Source: Glycocaulis alkaliphilus
Lineage (GTDB): Bacteria; Pseudomonadota; Alphaproteobacteria; Caulobacterales; Maricaulaceae
DNA length: 64,000 nt
Reading direction: 5' to 3'
Assembly (NCBI RefSeq): GCF_004000605.1
Contig: NZ_CP018911.1
Span: 806,001-870,000, forward strand
Positions within the stretch are counted from its first letter, which is position 1, and each line of letters starts with the position of its first letter. Positions 34,609 to 43,381 of the stretch are shown here, in pieces. The translations under genes and the position numbers were made by a program. The notes under the pieces are model-generated. The model did no database searches, was not told the origin of the DNA, and was given only the letters and a program-made list of their open reading frames with translations.

Positions 34609-34703
34609 TGCTTTTCCAATTTATTGTGGTGAAGCGCGGTCAGCGTCAGCTCGACATCATGCATCAGCGCGCCCGGCTCAGCAAACTCAAGCCGCGCCAC
34701 GGG
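34605..34703 (-). pseudogene. 3' remnant of an unidentified gene coupled to the low-GC gene
   Basis: A 32-codon open stretch (VARLEFAEPGALMHDVEL and then TLTALHHNKLEKQ) ends in TGA overlapping the ATG of the 84-residue gene. It has coding-like composition and no plausible full gene upstream: an in-frame TGA lies just before it. It may be the 3' end of a gene truncated when this patch was rearranged, or a short leader peptide starting at the GTG at 34700. Confidence 0.4.
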
Positions 34704-34788
34704 TCAACTTGTCCTGAAGCCTCATAAACAGCGCCTCGGAGCCCCGAGTAAGATGCGTTGACGGGCCAAACGGCTCCCTACCCCGCTG

Positions 34789-34803
34789 TACCAATTTCTG
34801 GTA
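34789..34803. promoter_or_regulatory. Inverted repeat upstream of parD, candidate autoregulatory operator
   Basis: TACCA, 5 bp, TGGTA is a perfect dyad 31 bp before the parD start codon. ParD antitoxins normally bind such dyads over their own promoter, with ParE as corepressor. A TTGACG at 34759-34764 could be a -35 element, but I see no well-spaced -10. Confidence 0.45.
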
Positions 34804-34833
34804 ATCTGTGTGCGTCAAACAAGGATCACGTGC

Positions 34834-35085
34834 ATGAGCCGCAACACCTCCATCGCCCTGAATGACCAGCTGGCGCGCTATATCGACGAGCAGGTCGCTT
34901 CTGGCCGCTATGGCTCTGCAAGCGAGGTCGTGCGGGCGGGACTGCGTCTTCTGCAGGAGCGTGAGGCGCGGCTGTCGGCGTTGCGGCATGCTCTGGAGCA
35001 GGGCGAGCAGAGCGGCCCCGCCGAAGCTGTTACGCGCGAGCAGTTCGTCGCGGCGATGCGTGCCAAAGCAGCGGCAAATGGCTGA
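34834..35085 (+). CDS. parD: ParD family antitoxin
   Basis: An 83-residue antitoxin. The N-terminal ribbon-helix-helix is clear: NTSIALNDQLARYIDEQVASGRYGSASEVVRAGLRLLQERE, almost a consensus CopG/ParD domain. The C-terminal part (RLSALRHALEQGEQSG...) would wrap the toxin. The ATG at 34834 has AAGGA upstream, and a longer frame to 34810 is rejected. Its stop overlaps parE by 8 bp. Confidence 0.95.
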   Translation: MSRNTSIALNDQLARYIDEQVASGRYGSASEVVRAGLRLLQEREARLSALRHALEQGEQSGPAEAVTREQFVAAMRAKAAANG

Positions 35086-35368
35086 ATTCCGGCTGCGTCC
35101 GGCTGCACGCGCTGATCTTGAAGGCATATGGCAGGACACGGCAGAGCGCTGGTCAGCGCAGCAGGCCGAAACCTACATCTCCCTTCTGTTCGATGCCTTT
35201 GCGGCCCTCGCCGATTTCCCGCTTTCCGGGCAGGATGCCAGCGACATCCGCGAGGGCTATCGCCAGCGGTTGTGCGGGTCGCACGTCATCTTCTACCGGC
35301 CTGAGGGCTATGGTGTGGAGATCGCGCGTGTGCTGCAAAGCCACATGCTGCCCGACGCGCATTTCTAG
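35078..35368 (+). CDS. parE: ParE family toxin
   Basis: A 96-residue RelE/ParE-superfamily toxin. AEFRLRPAARADLEGIWQDTAERWSAQQAETYI is the typical N-terminal two-helix segment, and IREGYRQRLCGSHVIFYRPEGYGVEIARVLQSHML is the conserved C-terminal sheet. Characterised ParE toxins inhibit DNA gyrase, while some relatives act on the ribosome. It is translationally coupled to parD. The pair lies between rpsF and fabD, next to the low-GC gene, and so is probably accessory. Confidence 0.95.
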   Translation: MAEFRLRPAARADLEGIWQDTAERWSAQQAETYISLLFDAFAALADFPLSGQDASDIREGYRQRLCGSHVIFYRPEGYGVEIARVLQSHMLPDAHF

Positions 35369-35452
35369 CCCGCCGCACCACGCCCCGGCTTGCCTTCCCC
35401 ATCCCTCACGGTCTATCCGGGCAGGCAATGAACCATAAGGGAGGACGCCTTC

Positions 35453-36406
35453 ATGGCGCTTGCATTCATCTTTCCAGGCCAGGGCAGCCAGGCCGTCGGC
35501 ATGGGCCGGGAGCTGGCCGAGGCATTCCCGGCAGCCCGCGCCGTCTACGAGGCGGTCGACGAGGCGCTGGGCGAAAAGCTCTCCGCGCTGATCTGGGACG
35601 GGCCGATCGAGACCCTCACCCTTACCCAGAACGCGCAGCCCGCTTTGATGGCCACATCGCTAGCCGTGATGGCGGCGCTGAAAGAGGGGTTCAGCATCGA
35701 CGTGACGGCGGCGAAGTTTGTCGCGGGCCATTCGCTGGGCGAATATTCCGCGCTGGCCGCAGCCGGGGCCCTGTCCATTGACGATGCGGCGAAACTCCTG
35801 CGGCTGCGCGGCCAGTCCATGCAGAAGGCCGTGCCGGTGGGGCAAGGTGCGATGGCGGCCATTCTCGGCGCTGAGGAAGCTCAGGTGCAGAAGGCCGTCG
35901 AGGCGGGCTCTGCCGCAGGTGTGGTGCAGATTGCCAATGACAATGCGCCCGGCCAGATCGTGATCTCCGGCGCGAAGGAAGCGGTTGAGGCCGCCATCGA
36001 GGCGGCCAAGGCCGACGGTATCCGCAAGGCGATGCTGCTGCCCGTGTCCGCGCCCTTCCATTGCACGTTGATGCAGCCCGCCGCCGATGCGATGGCGCAG
36101 GCGCTGAAATCGGCGGCCATCAAGGCGCCTGCCGTGCCGGTCATCACCAATGTCACCGCCGGTCCGGTCAGCGATCCGGAGGCCATCCGCGCCCAGCTGG
36201 TCGAGCAGGTGACGGGCCGCGTGCGCTGGCGCGAAAGCGTGATCTGGATGGCAGGCGAGGGCGGCATCACCCGTTTTGCCGAGGCCGGCGCAGGCAAGGT
36301 GCTATCCGGCATGCTCAAACGTACGGTGGAAGGGGTTGAGGGCGTGGCCCTCAACGGCCCGGCTGATCTGGAAGCCTTTGCTGCCTCACTGAAAGGAAAT
36401 GCGTAA
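35453..36406 (+). CDS. fabD: Malonyl-CoA:ACP transacylase
   Basis: FabD loads malonyl groups onto acyl carrier protein for fatty-acid synthesis. The 317-residue protein has FIFPGQGSQAVGMG at the N-terminus, the catalytic GHSLGEYSA (nucleophile Ser), an oxyanion Gln in PGQG, and the catalytic His in APFHCTLMQPA. It heads fabD-fabG-acpP-fabF, 1 bp before fabG. An upstream in-frame start is not needed: GGGAGG precedes this ATG. Confidence 0.97.
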   Translation: MALAFIFPGQGSQAVGMGRELAEAFPAARAVYEAVDEALGEKLSALIWDGPIETLTLTQNAQPALMATSLAVMAALKEGFSIDVTAAKFVAGHSLGEYSALAAAGALSIDDAAKLLRLRGQSMQKAVPVGQGAMAAILGAEEAQVQKAVEAGSAAGVVQIANDNAPGQIVISGAKEAVEAAIEAAKADGIRKAMLLPVSAPFHCTLMQPAADAMAQALKSAAIKAPAVPVITNVTAGPVSDPEAIRAQLVEQVTGRVRWRESVIWMAGEGGITRFAEAGAGKVLSGMLKRTVEGVEGVALNGPADLEAFAASLKGNA

Positions 36407-36407
36407 C

Positions 36408-37145
36408 ATGTTCTCTCTTGAAGGAAAAAAGGCGCTGGTGACCGGCGCAACGGGCGGCCTCGGCAGCGAGATTGCCCGCGCGCTGCATGCGCAAGGCGCG
36501 TCCGTTGCGCTGTCGGGCACGCGCGCTGAAGTGCTGCAAAAGCTGGCCGACGAGCTGGGCGAGCGCGCGGCGGTCGTCCCGTGCAATCTCTCCGACGCCG
36601 AGGCGGTGGATAATCTGCCCAAGGCCGCCAGCGATGCGCTGGGCGGGCTGGACATTCTCATCTCAAATGCGGGCGTGACGCGCGATCAGCTCCTCATGCG
36701 TATGAAGGATGAGGACTGGGAGACGGTCATCAAGGTCAATCTGGAAGCCCATTTCCGCCTCTGCCGCGCGGCCATGCGCGGCATGATGAAGAACCGCTGG
36801 GGCCGCATTATCGGCATTACTTCGGTGGTGGGCGTCACCGGCAATCCCGGGCAGGCGAACTATGCCGCCTCCAAGGCCGGGATGATAGGTTTCTCCAAGG
36901 CGCTGGCCCAGGAGATCGCCTCGCGCGGCGTGACGGTGAACTGCGTCGCGCCCGGCTTTATCGCCTCGCCGATGACCGACGCGCTCAATGATGAGCAGAA
37001 ATCAGCCATCCTGACCAAAATCCCTGCCGGGGATCTGGGTACGGGCAAGGACATCGCCGCTGCCTGCGTTTATCTCGCCAGCGAAGAAGCAGGCTATGTG
37101 ACAGGTCAGACATTGCACGTGAATGGCGGGATGGCCATGATCTGA
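36408..37145 (+). CDS. fabG: 3-oxoacyl-ACP reductase
   Basis: FabG is the NADPH-dependent ketoreductase of type II fatty-acid synthesis, 245 residues. The cofactor loop TGATGGLG, the NAG of ISNAGVTRDQLLMRMKDEDW, the catalytic Ser in GITSVVGVTGNPGQANYAASKAG with Tyr and Lys in YAASK, and the C-terminal GQTLHVNGGMAM are all standard FabG. I used the ATG at 36408 rather than one 9 bp upstream that overlaps the fabD end. Confidence 0.97.
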   Translation: MFSLEGKKALVTGATGGLGSEIARALHAQGASVALSGTRAEVLQKLADELGERAAVVPCNLSDAEAVDNLPKAASDALGGLDILISNAGVTRDQLLMRMKDEDWETVIKVNLEAHFRLCRAAMRGMMKNRWGRIIGITSVVGVTGNPGQANYAASKAGMIGFSKALAQEIASRGVTVNCVAPGFIASPMTDALNDEQKSAILTKIPAGDLGTGKDIAAACVYLASEEAGYVTGQTLHVNGGMAMI

Positions 37146-37344
37146 CCGCCAGCTGAGTCGCGGCGGAACGAGGGGATCGTCTTCGCGCTGGCGTCAAGCC
37201 GCTGAGGTTGCTAGCCTTGCCGGAATTGGCGTGTTATCAGCCGCAACCTTGTGGGTGCCGGTGCAGGTGTTCCGGCCCCATTCCAGTCAGGGGGCACAAG
37301 GGGTCACATGACCCTGCCCGGAAATATTAGATAAAGGGTCCGTC

Positions 37345-37581
37345 ATGTCTGACGTTTTTGATCGCGTTAAGAAGATCGTCATCGAACATCTCGATGTGGA
37401 AGAGGATAAAGTCACCGAGAAAGCCTCTTTCATCGATGATCTTGGCGCGGACTCGCTGGACAATGTCGAGCTGGTCATGGCTTTCGAGGAAGAGTTCGAC
37501 ATCGAAATTCCCGATGACGCAGCCGAGCACATCCAGACCGTTGGTGATGCGGTGAAATTCATCTCCGAGAAAGTCGGCTAG
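37345..37581 (+). CDS. acpP: Acyl carrier protein
   Basis: The 78-residue acyl carrier protein. The phosphopantetheine Ser is in [19 protein letters not shown], the classic DSL motif, and the protein is strongly acidic as expected. It lies 200 bp after fabG, a longer gap than others in the cluster, consistent with its own promoter to allow high expression, and 14 bp before fabF. Confidence 0.98.
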   Translation: MSDVFDRVKKIVIEHLDVEEDKVTEKASFIDDLGADSLDNVELVMAFEEEFDIEIPDDAAEHIQTVGDAVKFISEKVG

Positions 37582-37595
37582 GCCGGCACCGGACC

Positions 37596-38885
37596 ATGTC
37601 CAAGCGTCGTGTTGTCGTCACCGGCCTCGGCATTGTCTCCCCGCTCGGATGCGGCGTGGAGCATGTCTGGGCGCAATTGCTCGCAGGGAAATCCGGGCTT
37701 GCCCGGGTTACCCATTTCGAGACGGAGGATCTTCCCTGCCAGATTGCAGGCGTGATCCCCCGCGTGGACGGCCGCAATGGGGGCGGGCCTGACATCGCCG
37801 GATCATTTGATCCCGATGCCGTAATGCCCGCCCGCGACGCCAAACGCATCGACGATTTCATTCTTTACGGTATCGCTGCTGCCGACGAGGCGATTGCCCA
37901 TTCCGGCTGGCAGCCTGCTGATGAGGCCGCGCGCGAGCGTGCCGGTGTCCTGATCGGTTCAGGCATTGGCGGTCTGCAGACCATGTATGACGCCTCGATC
38001 ACGCTGCATGAGCGTGGGCCGCGCAAGCTCTCTCCCTTCGTCATTCCCGGTATGCTGATCAATCTGGCCTCCGGCCAGGTATCGATCCGCCATGGCCTCA
38101 AAGGGCCGAACCACTCGGTGGTTACGGCCTGTTCCACCGGCGCACACGCCATTGGCGATGCGGCGCGTCTGATCGCCTATGGCGATGCTGATGTGATGGT
38201 GGCTGGCGGTGCCGAGAGCGCGATCACCCGGCTTGGCTTTGGCGGTTTCTGTGCCGCCCGCGCCATGTCCACTGGATTTAACGACAGGCCTGAAGCGGCC
38301 TCGCGCCCTTATGACACTGACCGCGACGGTTTTGTCATGGGCGAGGGCGCCGGCGTTGTCGTGCTTGAAGAATACGAAGCGGCCAAGGCCCGCGGCGCGA
38401 CGATCTACGCTGAAGTTGTCGGCTATGGCCTGTCGGGCGATGCCTACCACATCACTGCGCCTGCCGAAGATGGCGATGGCGGCTTCCGCTCCATGAGCGC
38501 TGCGCTGAAGAGCGCGGGCCTCAGCCCTTCCGACATCGACTATGTCAACGCCCATGGCACCTCGACGCCCAAGGGTGACGAGATCGAGCTCAAAGCCGTT
38601 GAGCGCCTGCTGGGCGGCCATGCTGGCAAGGTCGTGATGTCCTCGACCAAATCGGCAACCGGCCACCTTCTGGGTGCTGCGGGCGCTATAGAGGCGATCT
38701 TCTCCATCCTCGCCATTCGCGACGGGATATGCCCGCCCACGCTGAACCTTGATAATCCGTCCGTGGAAAGCCCGATCAATCTGGCCCCCCACAAGGCGGT
38801 GAAGAAAGACATCAAGGTAGCGCTGTCCAACTCGTTCGGCTTTGGCGGCACGAACGCCTCGGTGGTCCTCAAGGCCGTCGACTAA
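37596..38885 (+). CDS. fabF: 3-oxoacyl-ACP synthase II
   Basis: FabF condenses acyl-ACP with malonyl-ACP to elongate fatty acids. The 429-residue thiolase-fold protein has the nucleophile Cys in TACSTGAHAIGDA, catalytic His residues in NAHGTSTPKGD and SATGHLLGAAGAIEA, and the C-terminal NSFGFGGTNASVVL. It directly follows acpP, as in most proteobacteria. Confidence 0.98.
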   Translation: MSKRRVVVTGLGIVSPLGCGVEHVWAQLLAGKSGLARVTHFETEDLPCQIAGVIPRVDGRNGGGPDIAGSFDPDAVMPARDAKRIDDFILYGIAAADEAIAHSGWQPADEAARERAGVLIGSGIGGLQTMYDASITLHERGPRKLSPFVIPGMLINLASGQVSIRHGLKGPNHSVVTACSTGAHAIGDAARLIAYGDADVMVAGGAESAITRLGFGGFCAARAMSTGFNDRPEAASRPYDTDRDGFVMGEGAGVVVLEEYEAAKARGATIYAEVVGYGLSGDAYHITAPAEDGDGGFRSMSAALKSAGLSPSDIDYVNAHGTSTPKGDEIELKAVERLLGGHAGKVVMSSTKSATGHLLGAAGAIEAIFSILAIRDGICPPTLNLDNPSVESPINLAPHKAVKKDIKVALSNSFGFGGTNASVVLKAVD

Positions 38886-38917
38886 AGCCCTCTTTTGCGG
38901 GTGAGGGGCCTTACGCC

Positions 38918-39988
38918 ATGAGCACGGATAGCACGCCTCCCGGCAAACAGGTCAGCAAGGGGCTGGGTGCATTGCGTCTTTTCATTATCGGCCTCTTCCT
39001 GCTTGGCGCGCTGGCCCTGATGGCGGGCGCTGCCATTGTCGGCGGCTATGCGTGGCTGGGGTATCAGTTCCGCGCAGAGGGCCCGCTTGAGGCCGACACC
39101 ACGATCCTTCTTGAGCGTGGCTCCAGCGTTCGGGCCATCGCGGCGCGGCTGGAAGCGGACGGTCTCATCACGGACCAGCGCATTTTTCTGGCTCAGTTGA
39201 GGATTGATGATGAACTCGGCCGGGAGCGCGCACCGATGCGTGCAGGCGAGTTCGCCATTCCGGCCCGCGCCTCCATGGCGGACATCTATGATGTGCTCGC
39301 CTATGGCGACTTCATCCAGCACCCTGTCCGGGTCCCTGAGGGCCTGACCACGGCGATGGTCGTGCGTATTGTCGAAGCATCTGACGTGCTGACCGGCGAG
39401 ATCGAGCGTGTTCCGCCCGAAGGCTCGTTACTGCCTGACACCTATCTGGTTGACCGGGGCACCAGCCGTCAGGCCGTGCTGGATCGCATGGCGGCTGCGC
39501 AGACGCGCCTTCTGGACGATCTGTGGGAGAACCGGCAGCCCGGACTGCCCTTCACCACCCGCGAAGAGGCGGTCAATCTGGCATCCATCGTGGAGAAGGA
39601 AACCGGCATCGCACATGAACGCCCCATGGTGGCGGCAGTGTTTGTAAACCGGCTGCGCCGGGGCATGCGCCTGCAGAGCGATCCAACGATCATTTACGGA
39701 ATTACCGGCGGTGAACCGCTGGGCCGCGGCATTCGCCGCTCCGAGCTGGATGACACCACCAACCCGTATCACACCTATCATATCGACGGCTTGCCTCCGA
39801 CGCCGATTGCCAATCCGGGGCGGGAGGCTATCGCGGCAGTGCTGAACCCGCCGGAGAGCGAGTACGTCTATTTCGTTGCCGATGGTACGGGCGGGCACGC
39901 CTTTGCCCGCACGCTCGCCGAGCATAATCGCAATGTCGCCCGCTGGCGCCAGATCGAACGCGAGCGCGCCCGCTCCGGGGGGCGGTAA
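38918..39988 (+). CDS. mltG: Endolytic murein transglycosylase MltG
   Basis: MltG (YceG) cuts nascent glycan strands in the inner membrane and is thought to terminate their polymerisation. The 356-residue protein has one N-terminal membrane helix (about 16-45), a LysM-like segment (LERGSSVRAIAARLEADGLI) and the YceG core with the catalytic Glu in LASIVEKETGIAHERPMVAAVFVNRL, then LQSDPTIIYGIT and YNTY-like NPYHTYHIDGLPPTPIANPG. Position after fabF is common. It ends 1 bp before yicC. Confidence 0.96.
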   Translation: MSTDSTPPGKQVSKGLGALRLFIIGLFLLGALALMAGAAIVGGYAWLGYQFRAEGPLEADTTILLERGSSVRAIAARLEADGLITDQRIFLAQLRIDDELGRERAPMRAGEFAIPARASMADIYDVLAYGDFIQHPVRVPEGLTTAMVVRIVEASDVLTGEIERVPPEGSLLPDTYLVDRGTSRQAVLDRMAAAQTRLLDDLWENRQPGLPFTTREEAVNLASIVEKETGIAHERPMVAAVFVNRLRRGMRLQSDPTIIYGITGGEPLGRGIRRSELDDTTNPYHTYHIDGLPPTPIANPGREAIAAVLNPPESEYVYFVADGTGGHAFARTLAEHNRNVARWRQIERERARSGGR

Positions 39989-39989
39989 C

Positions 39990-40880
39990 ATGTCTGTGCT
40001 GTCCGGCATGACGGGCTTTGCCCGCGCCACATCAAGCGGTGATTTCGGGACATTGTCGGCAGAAGCCCGTTCGGTAAACGGGCGTGGTCTGGACATGCGT
40101 CTGCGCCTGCCCGACGGCACAGGTCATCTCGAAGCCGAGGCGCGCAGCCGCATCAAAGCGGCGTTCGAGCGTGGTTCGGTGTCGATCAATATCAGCCTTG
40201 AAAAGCCTGCAGACATTGAGGCTGCGGTTCATATCGATGAGGCGCGCCTGCGTATTCTGGCGCTTGCCGGGCGTGATCTGGTCGCCAAGGGGCTGGCCGC
40301 ACCGCCACGCATTGACGGATTGCTGGCCTTGCGCGGTGTGATTGTCAGCGAAGATCAGTCCGGCCGCCAGGAGGTGGATACGGCACAGTCCGATGCTGCT
40401 GTTCTCAGCCTGCTTGATGAGGTTATCGCCGCCCTGAAATCTGCCCGGCAGGATGAAGGCGCGCAGCTGAAAGCGGTGCTGGAAGCGCAGATCAGTGAAA
40501 TTGACGCACTCAAGCAGCAGGCGGCGGCACATCCGGCAGCGACGGCGGACGCGATCCGCGAGCGCCTGAAACAGAAGATTGATGATCTCCTGCCCTCGGG
40601 CATAGATCCCGACCGGCTGGCGCAGGAAGCTGCAATACTCGCCGTCAAAGCCGATGTACGCGAGGAGATCGACCGGCTGACGGGCCATGTCGAGGCGGCA
40701 CGAGGCCTTCTGGCCGGCGGCTCGCCATGTGGGCGCAAGCTCGACTTTCTGGCACAGGAGTTCAACCGCGAGGTGAACACGCTGTGTTCCAAATCCTCTG
40801 ATCGCGGGCTGACCGAGATCGGGCTTGCCATGAAGCATGTCGTCGATCAGTTCCGCGAGCAGGTTCAGAATCTGGAGTAG
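39990..40880 (+). CDS. yicC: YicC family endoribonuclease
   Basis: A 296-residue YicC-type protein; E. coli YicC is an endoribonuclease linked to small-RNA turnover. The N-terminal block SGMTGFARATSS...ARSVNGRGLDMRLRLP and the C-terminal RKLDFLAQEFNREVNTLCSKSSD are the two family signatures (YicC_N and DUF1732). I used the ATG at 39990, just after the mltG stop. It lies immediately before gmk, an almost universal order. Confidence 0.95.
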   Translation: MSVLSGMTGFARATSSGDFGTLSAEARSVNGRGLDMRLRLPDGTGHLEAEARSRIKAAFERGSVSINISLEKPADIEAAVHIDEARLRILALAGRDLVAKGLAAPPRIDGLLALRGVIVSEDQSGRQEVDTAQSDAAVLSLLDEVIAALKSARQDEGAQLKAVLEAQISEIDALKQQAAAHPAATADAIRERLKQKIDDLLPSGIDPDRLAQEAAILAVKADVREEIDRLTGHVEAARGLLAGGSPCGRKLDFLAQEFNREVNTLCSKSSDRGLTEIGLAMKHVVDQFREQVQNLE

Positions 40881-40884
40881 CCCC

Positions 40885-41544
40885 ATGCCTGTCGGATCGC
40901 TTTCAGGGCCGGTTTTCCGCGGACAGCGGCGCGGGCTGATGCTTGTCCTGTCCAGTCCCTCCGGCGCGGGCAAGACCACGCTGTCTCGCCGCCTGATCGC
41001 CTCCAACCCGGATCTGGTGCTGTCGGTCTCGGCCACCACGCGCGCCCCGCGCCCCGGCGAGGTGGATGGGCAGGACTATGTCTTCCTCACCGAGAAAGAG
41101 TTTGAGCGTCAGGCCGAGAATGACGAGTTCTACGAATATGCCCGCGTGTTCGGCCACTATTACGGCACGCCAAAGGGGCCGGTAGAGGAAGCGCTGGAAG
41201 AGGGCCGCGACGTGGTTTTCGACGTGGACTGGCAAGGTGGGCGCGCACTTGCCGCGGGCGCGCCGCAGGATTGCGTGAAGGTCTTTATCCTGCCGCCATC
41301 GCTCAATCTGCTGCGTGACCGGCTGACAAAGCGCGCGCAGGATTCAGACGAGGTCATCAATGGCCGCATGGCACGTGCCAAGGCCGAGATCGAACACTGG
41401 GACGAGTATGATTACGTCATCCTCAATGACGATTTTTCCGAAGCGCTGGAACGCCTCTCGCTGATCCTGCACGCAGAGCGCCTGCGCCGTGTCCGCCATC
41501 CCTGGCTCAGCGGTTTTGTTGCCGCCCTGATGGAAGAGGGCTAG
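40885..41544 (+). CDS. gmk: Guanylate kinase
   Basis: Gmk phosphorylates GMP to GDP. The 219-residue protein has the P-loop SSPSGAGKTTLSRRL, the GMP-binding TTRAPRPGEVDGQDYVFL, EYARVFGHYYGTPK and VFDVDWQGGRAL. I used the ATG at 40885, 4 bp after yicC; the longer frame is a shadow of yicC. Its TAG stop overlaps the stop of convergent rsmA within one CTAG. Confidence 0.97.
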   Translation: MPVGSLSGPVFRGQRRGLMLVLSSPSGAGKTTLSRRLIASNPDLVLSVSATTRAPRPGEVDGQDYVFLTEKEFERQAENDEFYEYARVFGHYYGTPKGPVEEALEEGRDVVFDVDWQGGRALAAGAPQDCVKVFILPPSLNLLRDRLTKRAQDSDEVINGRMARAKAEIEHWDEYDYVILNDDFSEALERLSLILHAERLRRVRHPWLSGFVAALMEEG

Positions 41545-42401
41545 CCCCGCGCGGCCCGCCACGCTGTTGCCAGCGCCATGAAGCCTTCCGGCGGGATCGT
41601 TTCGGCCCGAGCGCCGGGATCCATATCGCAGGACAAAAGCAGCTCTTCGGCGCTGGCACGGGTCTGAGAGGCGGCCTGGCCCAGCGATTTGCGCAAGGTC
41701 TTGCGACGCTGGCCGAATGCGCTCGCCGTCACGACGGACAACGCCTCGACATCGGCAAAGCGTTCGCCTTCAGGCAGCGGGTCGACGGCCACTACGGCGC
41801 TGTCGACCTTGGGGGGCGGGGTGAAGGCGCGGGCCGGCAGGGTGAAGGCGTATTTCGCTTTTGCCCGCGCGGCCGTCAGGATGGCGAGGCGCCCATAGGC
41901 CTCCTCGCCTGTGCGCGCCACAATCCGCTCTGCCACTTCCTTCTGGAACATCAGCACGGCACGCGACCACCAGACGGGTTCGGCCTCCAGCCAGCCGGTG
42001 AAGAGGGCCGTGCCAACATTGTAGGGCAGGTTGGCGGCAATGACGGCGCGCTCACCATCCTGCAGGCCCAGAGCCTCACGCCCGACTTTCAGGGCGTCGG
42101 CCTCGATCACGCTCAGCCGGCCGTCAAAGGCATGGCTTATGTCGGCAAGGGCGGGCAGGAAACGGGAATCCTTCTCGATCGCGACGACACGCCTTGCGCC
42201 TTCGCTCAGGAGCGCGCGCGTCAACCCGCCAGGCCCCGGCCCCACCTCGATAGCGGTGCTTTGCGGCAGCTCACCGCACAGCCGTGCGATCTTGGCTGTC
42301 AGGTTCAGGTCCAGCAGGAAGTGCTGGCCGAAGCGCTTGTCGGCCGCCAGCCCGTGAGCCGCGATCACCTCGCGAAGCGGAGGCAGTGTATCGGCATTCA
42401 T
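41541..42401 (-). CDS. rsmA: 16S rRNA (adenine1518-N6/adenine1519-N6)-dimethyltransferase
   Basis: RsmA (KsgA) dimethylates two adjacent adenines near the 3' end of 16S rRNA late in 30S assembly. The 286-residue protein has KRFGQHFLLDLNL, the SAM motif EVGPGPGGLTRALL, the catalytic NLPYNV (NLPY type) and the C-terminal AFGQRRKTLRKSL. The ATG at 42401 overlaps the pdxA stop by 4 bp; a longer open frame upstream lies within pdxA and is rejected. Confidence 0.97.
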   Translation of the reverse strand: MNADTLPPLREVIAAHGLAADKRFGQHFLLDLNLTAKIARLCGELPQSTAIEVGPGPGGLTRALLSEGARRVVAIEKDSRFLPALADISHAFDGRLSVIEADALKVGREALGLQDGERAVIAANLPYNVGTALFTGWLEAEPVWWSRAVLMFQKEVAERIVARTGEEAYGRLAILTAARAKAKYAFTLPARAFTPPPKVDSAVVAVDPLPEGERFADVEALSVVTASAFGQRRKTLRKSLGQAASQTRASAEELLLSCDMDPGARAETIPPEGFMALATAWRAARG

Positions 42402-43381
42402 CGTGCCTGGTTCCGGTTCTGGGCGATCTGGCGGGCCAGCTGGATAGCGGCAATCAGGCTGTCGGCCCGGGCAATACCCTTGCCGGCAATATCCTTCGCG
42501 GTGCCGTGATCGGGCGATGTGCGCACGATCGGCAGGCCGAGCGTGACATTCACCCCGCCATGAAAGTCCAGCGTCTTGACCGGGATCAGCCCCTGATCGT
42601 GGTACAGGCAAACGGCGGCGTCATAGCGCTCGCGCGCTTCGGCGTGAAACATCGTATCGGGCGGCAACGGCCCGCTTATATCCATGCCTTCGCTGCGCAA
42701 CTGCTCCAGCGCCGGTGCCAGGATGTCGATCTCTTCGCGGCCCATACTGCCGCCTTCGCCGGCATGGGGGTTCAGCCCGGCCAGTGCGAGCCGGGGGCTG
42801 GCGATGTTGAAATCCTGCTGCAGGGCCTGATGCGTGATGCGGGCCGTATGCACAACCCGTCCGGCGCTCAGCGAGGTGATGGCCTCCCGCAAGGCTTGAT
42901 GAATGGTGACGAGGACGGTGCGCAGCCCCGGCACCGCCAGCATCATTACCGGGCCACGCTCGCCCGGCATTGCCATATCATTCGTGAGATGGGCCAGAAA
43001 CTCGGTATGTCCGGGAAAGGCAAAGCCTTCCGCATACAGTGCCGCCTTGGAGACAGGATTGGTTACAAGGCCAGCGGCCTCGCCTGAACGCACGCGCGAC
43101 ACCGCATCTTCGATCGAGGCCACAGCCGGAGAACCGGGACGCTCCGGCAGAACCGGCAAGGCATTTGGAAACGCATCGTGAGCAGCCGTGCAATCAGTAA
43201 TGGAGGCGGGAGCCGGCAAATCCAGAAAGCGGGCCGTATGCGAGAGGATGTCGAGCCCGCCTGCCACAGCAAACACAGGCCCGCCCGGCCGCAGCGCAGC
43301 CCACGCCTTCAGCGCGATTTCAGGACCAATGCCTTCAGGGTCACCCAGCGTCAGGACCAGAGGCGCCTGCGGTTGCGGCAT
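42398..43381 (-). CDS. pdxA: 4-hydroxythreonine-4-phosphate dehydrogenase
   Basis: PdxA works in the DXP-dependent pathway to vitamin B6 (pyridoxal phosphate). The 327-residue protein has LTLGDPEGIGPEI, LVTNPVSKAAL, the metal-binding His in FPGHTEFLAHL, ARITHQAL, LAGLNPHAGEGG and the YHDQGLIPVKTLDF motif. It is coupled to surA (its ATG shares bases with the surA stop) and to rsmA. Confidence 0.97.
   Translation of the reverse strand: MPQPQAPLVLTLGDPEGIGPEIALKAWAALRPGGPVFAVAGGLDILSHTARFLDLPAPASITDCTAAHDAFPNALPVLPERPGSPAVASIEDAVSRVRSGEAAGLVTNPVSKAALYAEGFAFPGHTEFLAHLTNDMAMPGERGPVMMLAVPGLRTVLVTIHQALREAITSLSAGRVVHTARITHQALQQDFNIASPRLALAGLNPHAGEGGSMGREEIDILAPALEQLRSEGMDISGPLPPDTMFHAEARERYDAAVCLYHDQGLIPVKTLDFHGGVNVTLGLPIVRTSPDHGTAKDIAGKGIARADSLIAAIQLARQIAQNRNQAR

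Noticed and set aside
38884-38912. Terminator after fabF
   Set aside because: An AAGCCCTC/GAGGGGCCTT near-dyad is present, but it is imperfect, has no T-run and lies 6 bp before mltG, so it is more likely chance or a ribosome-site context.
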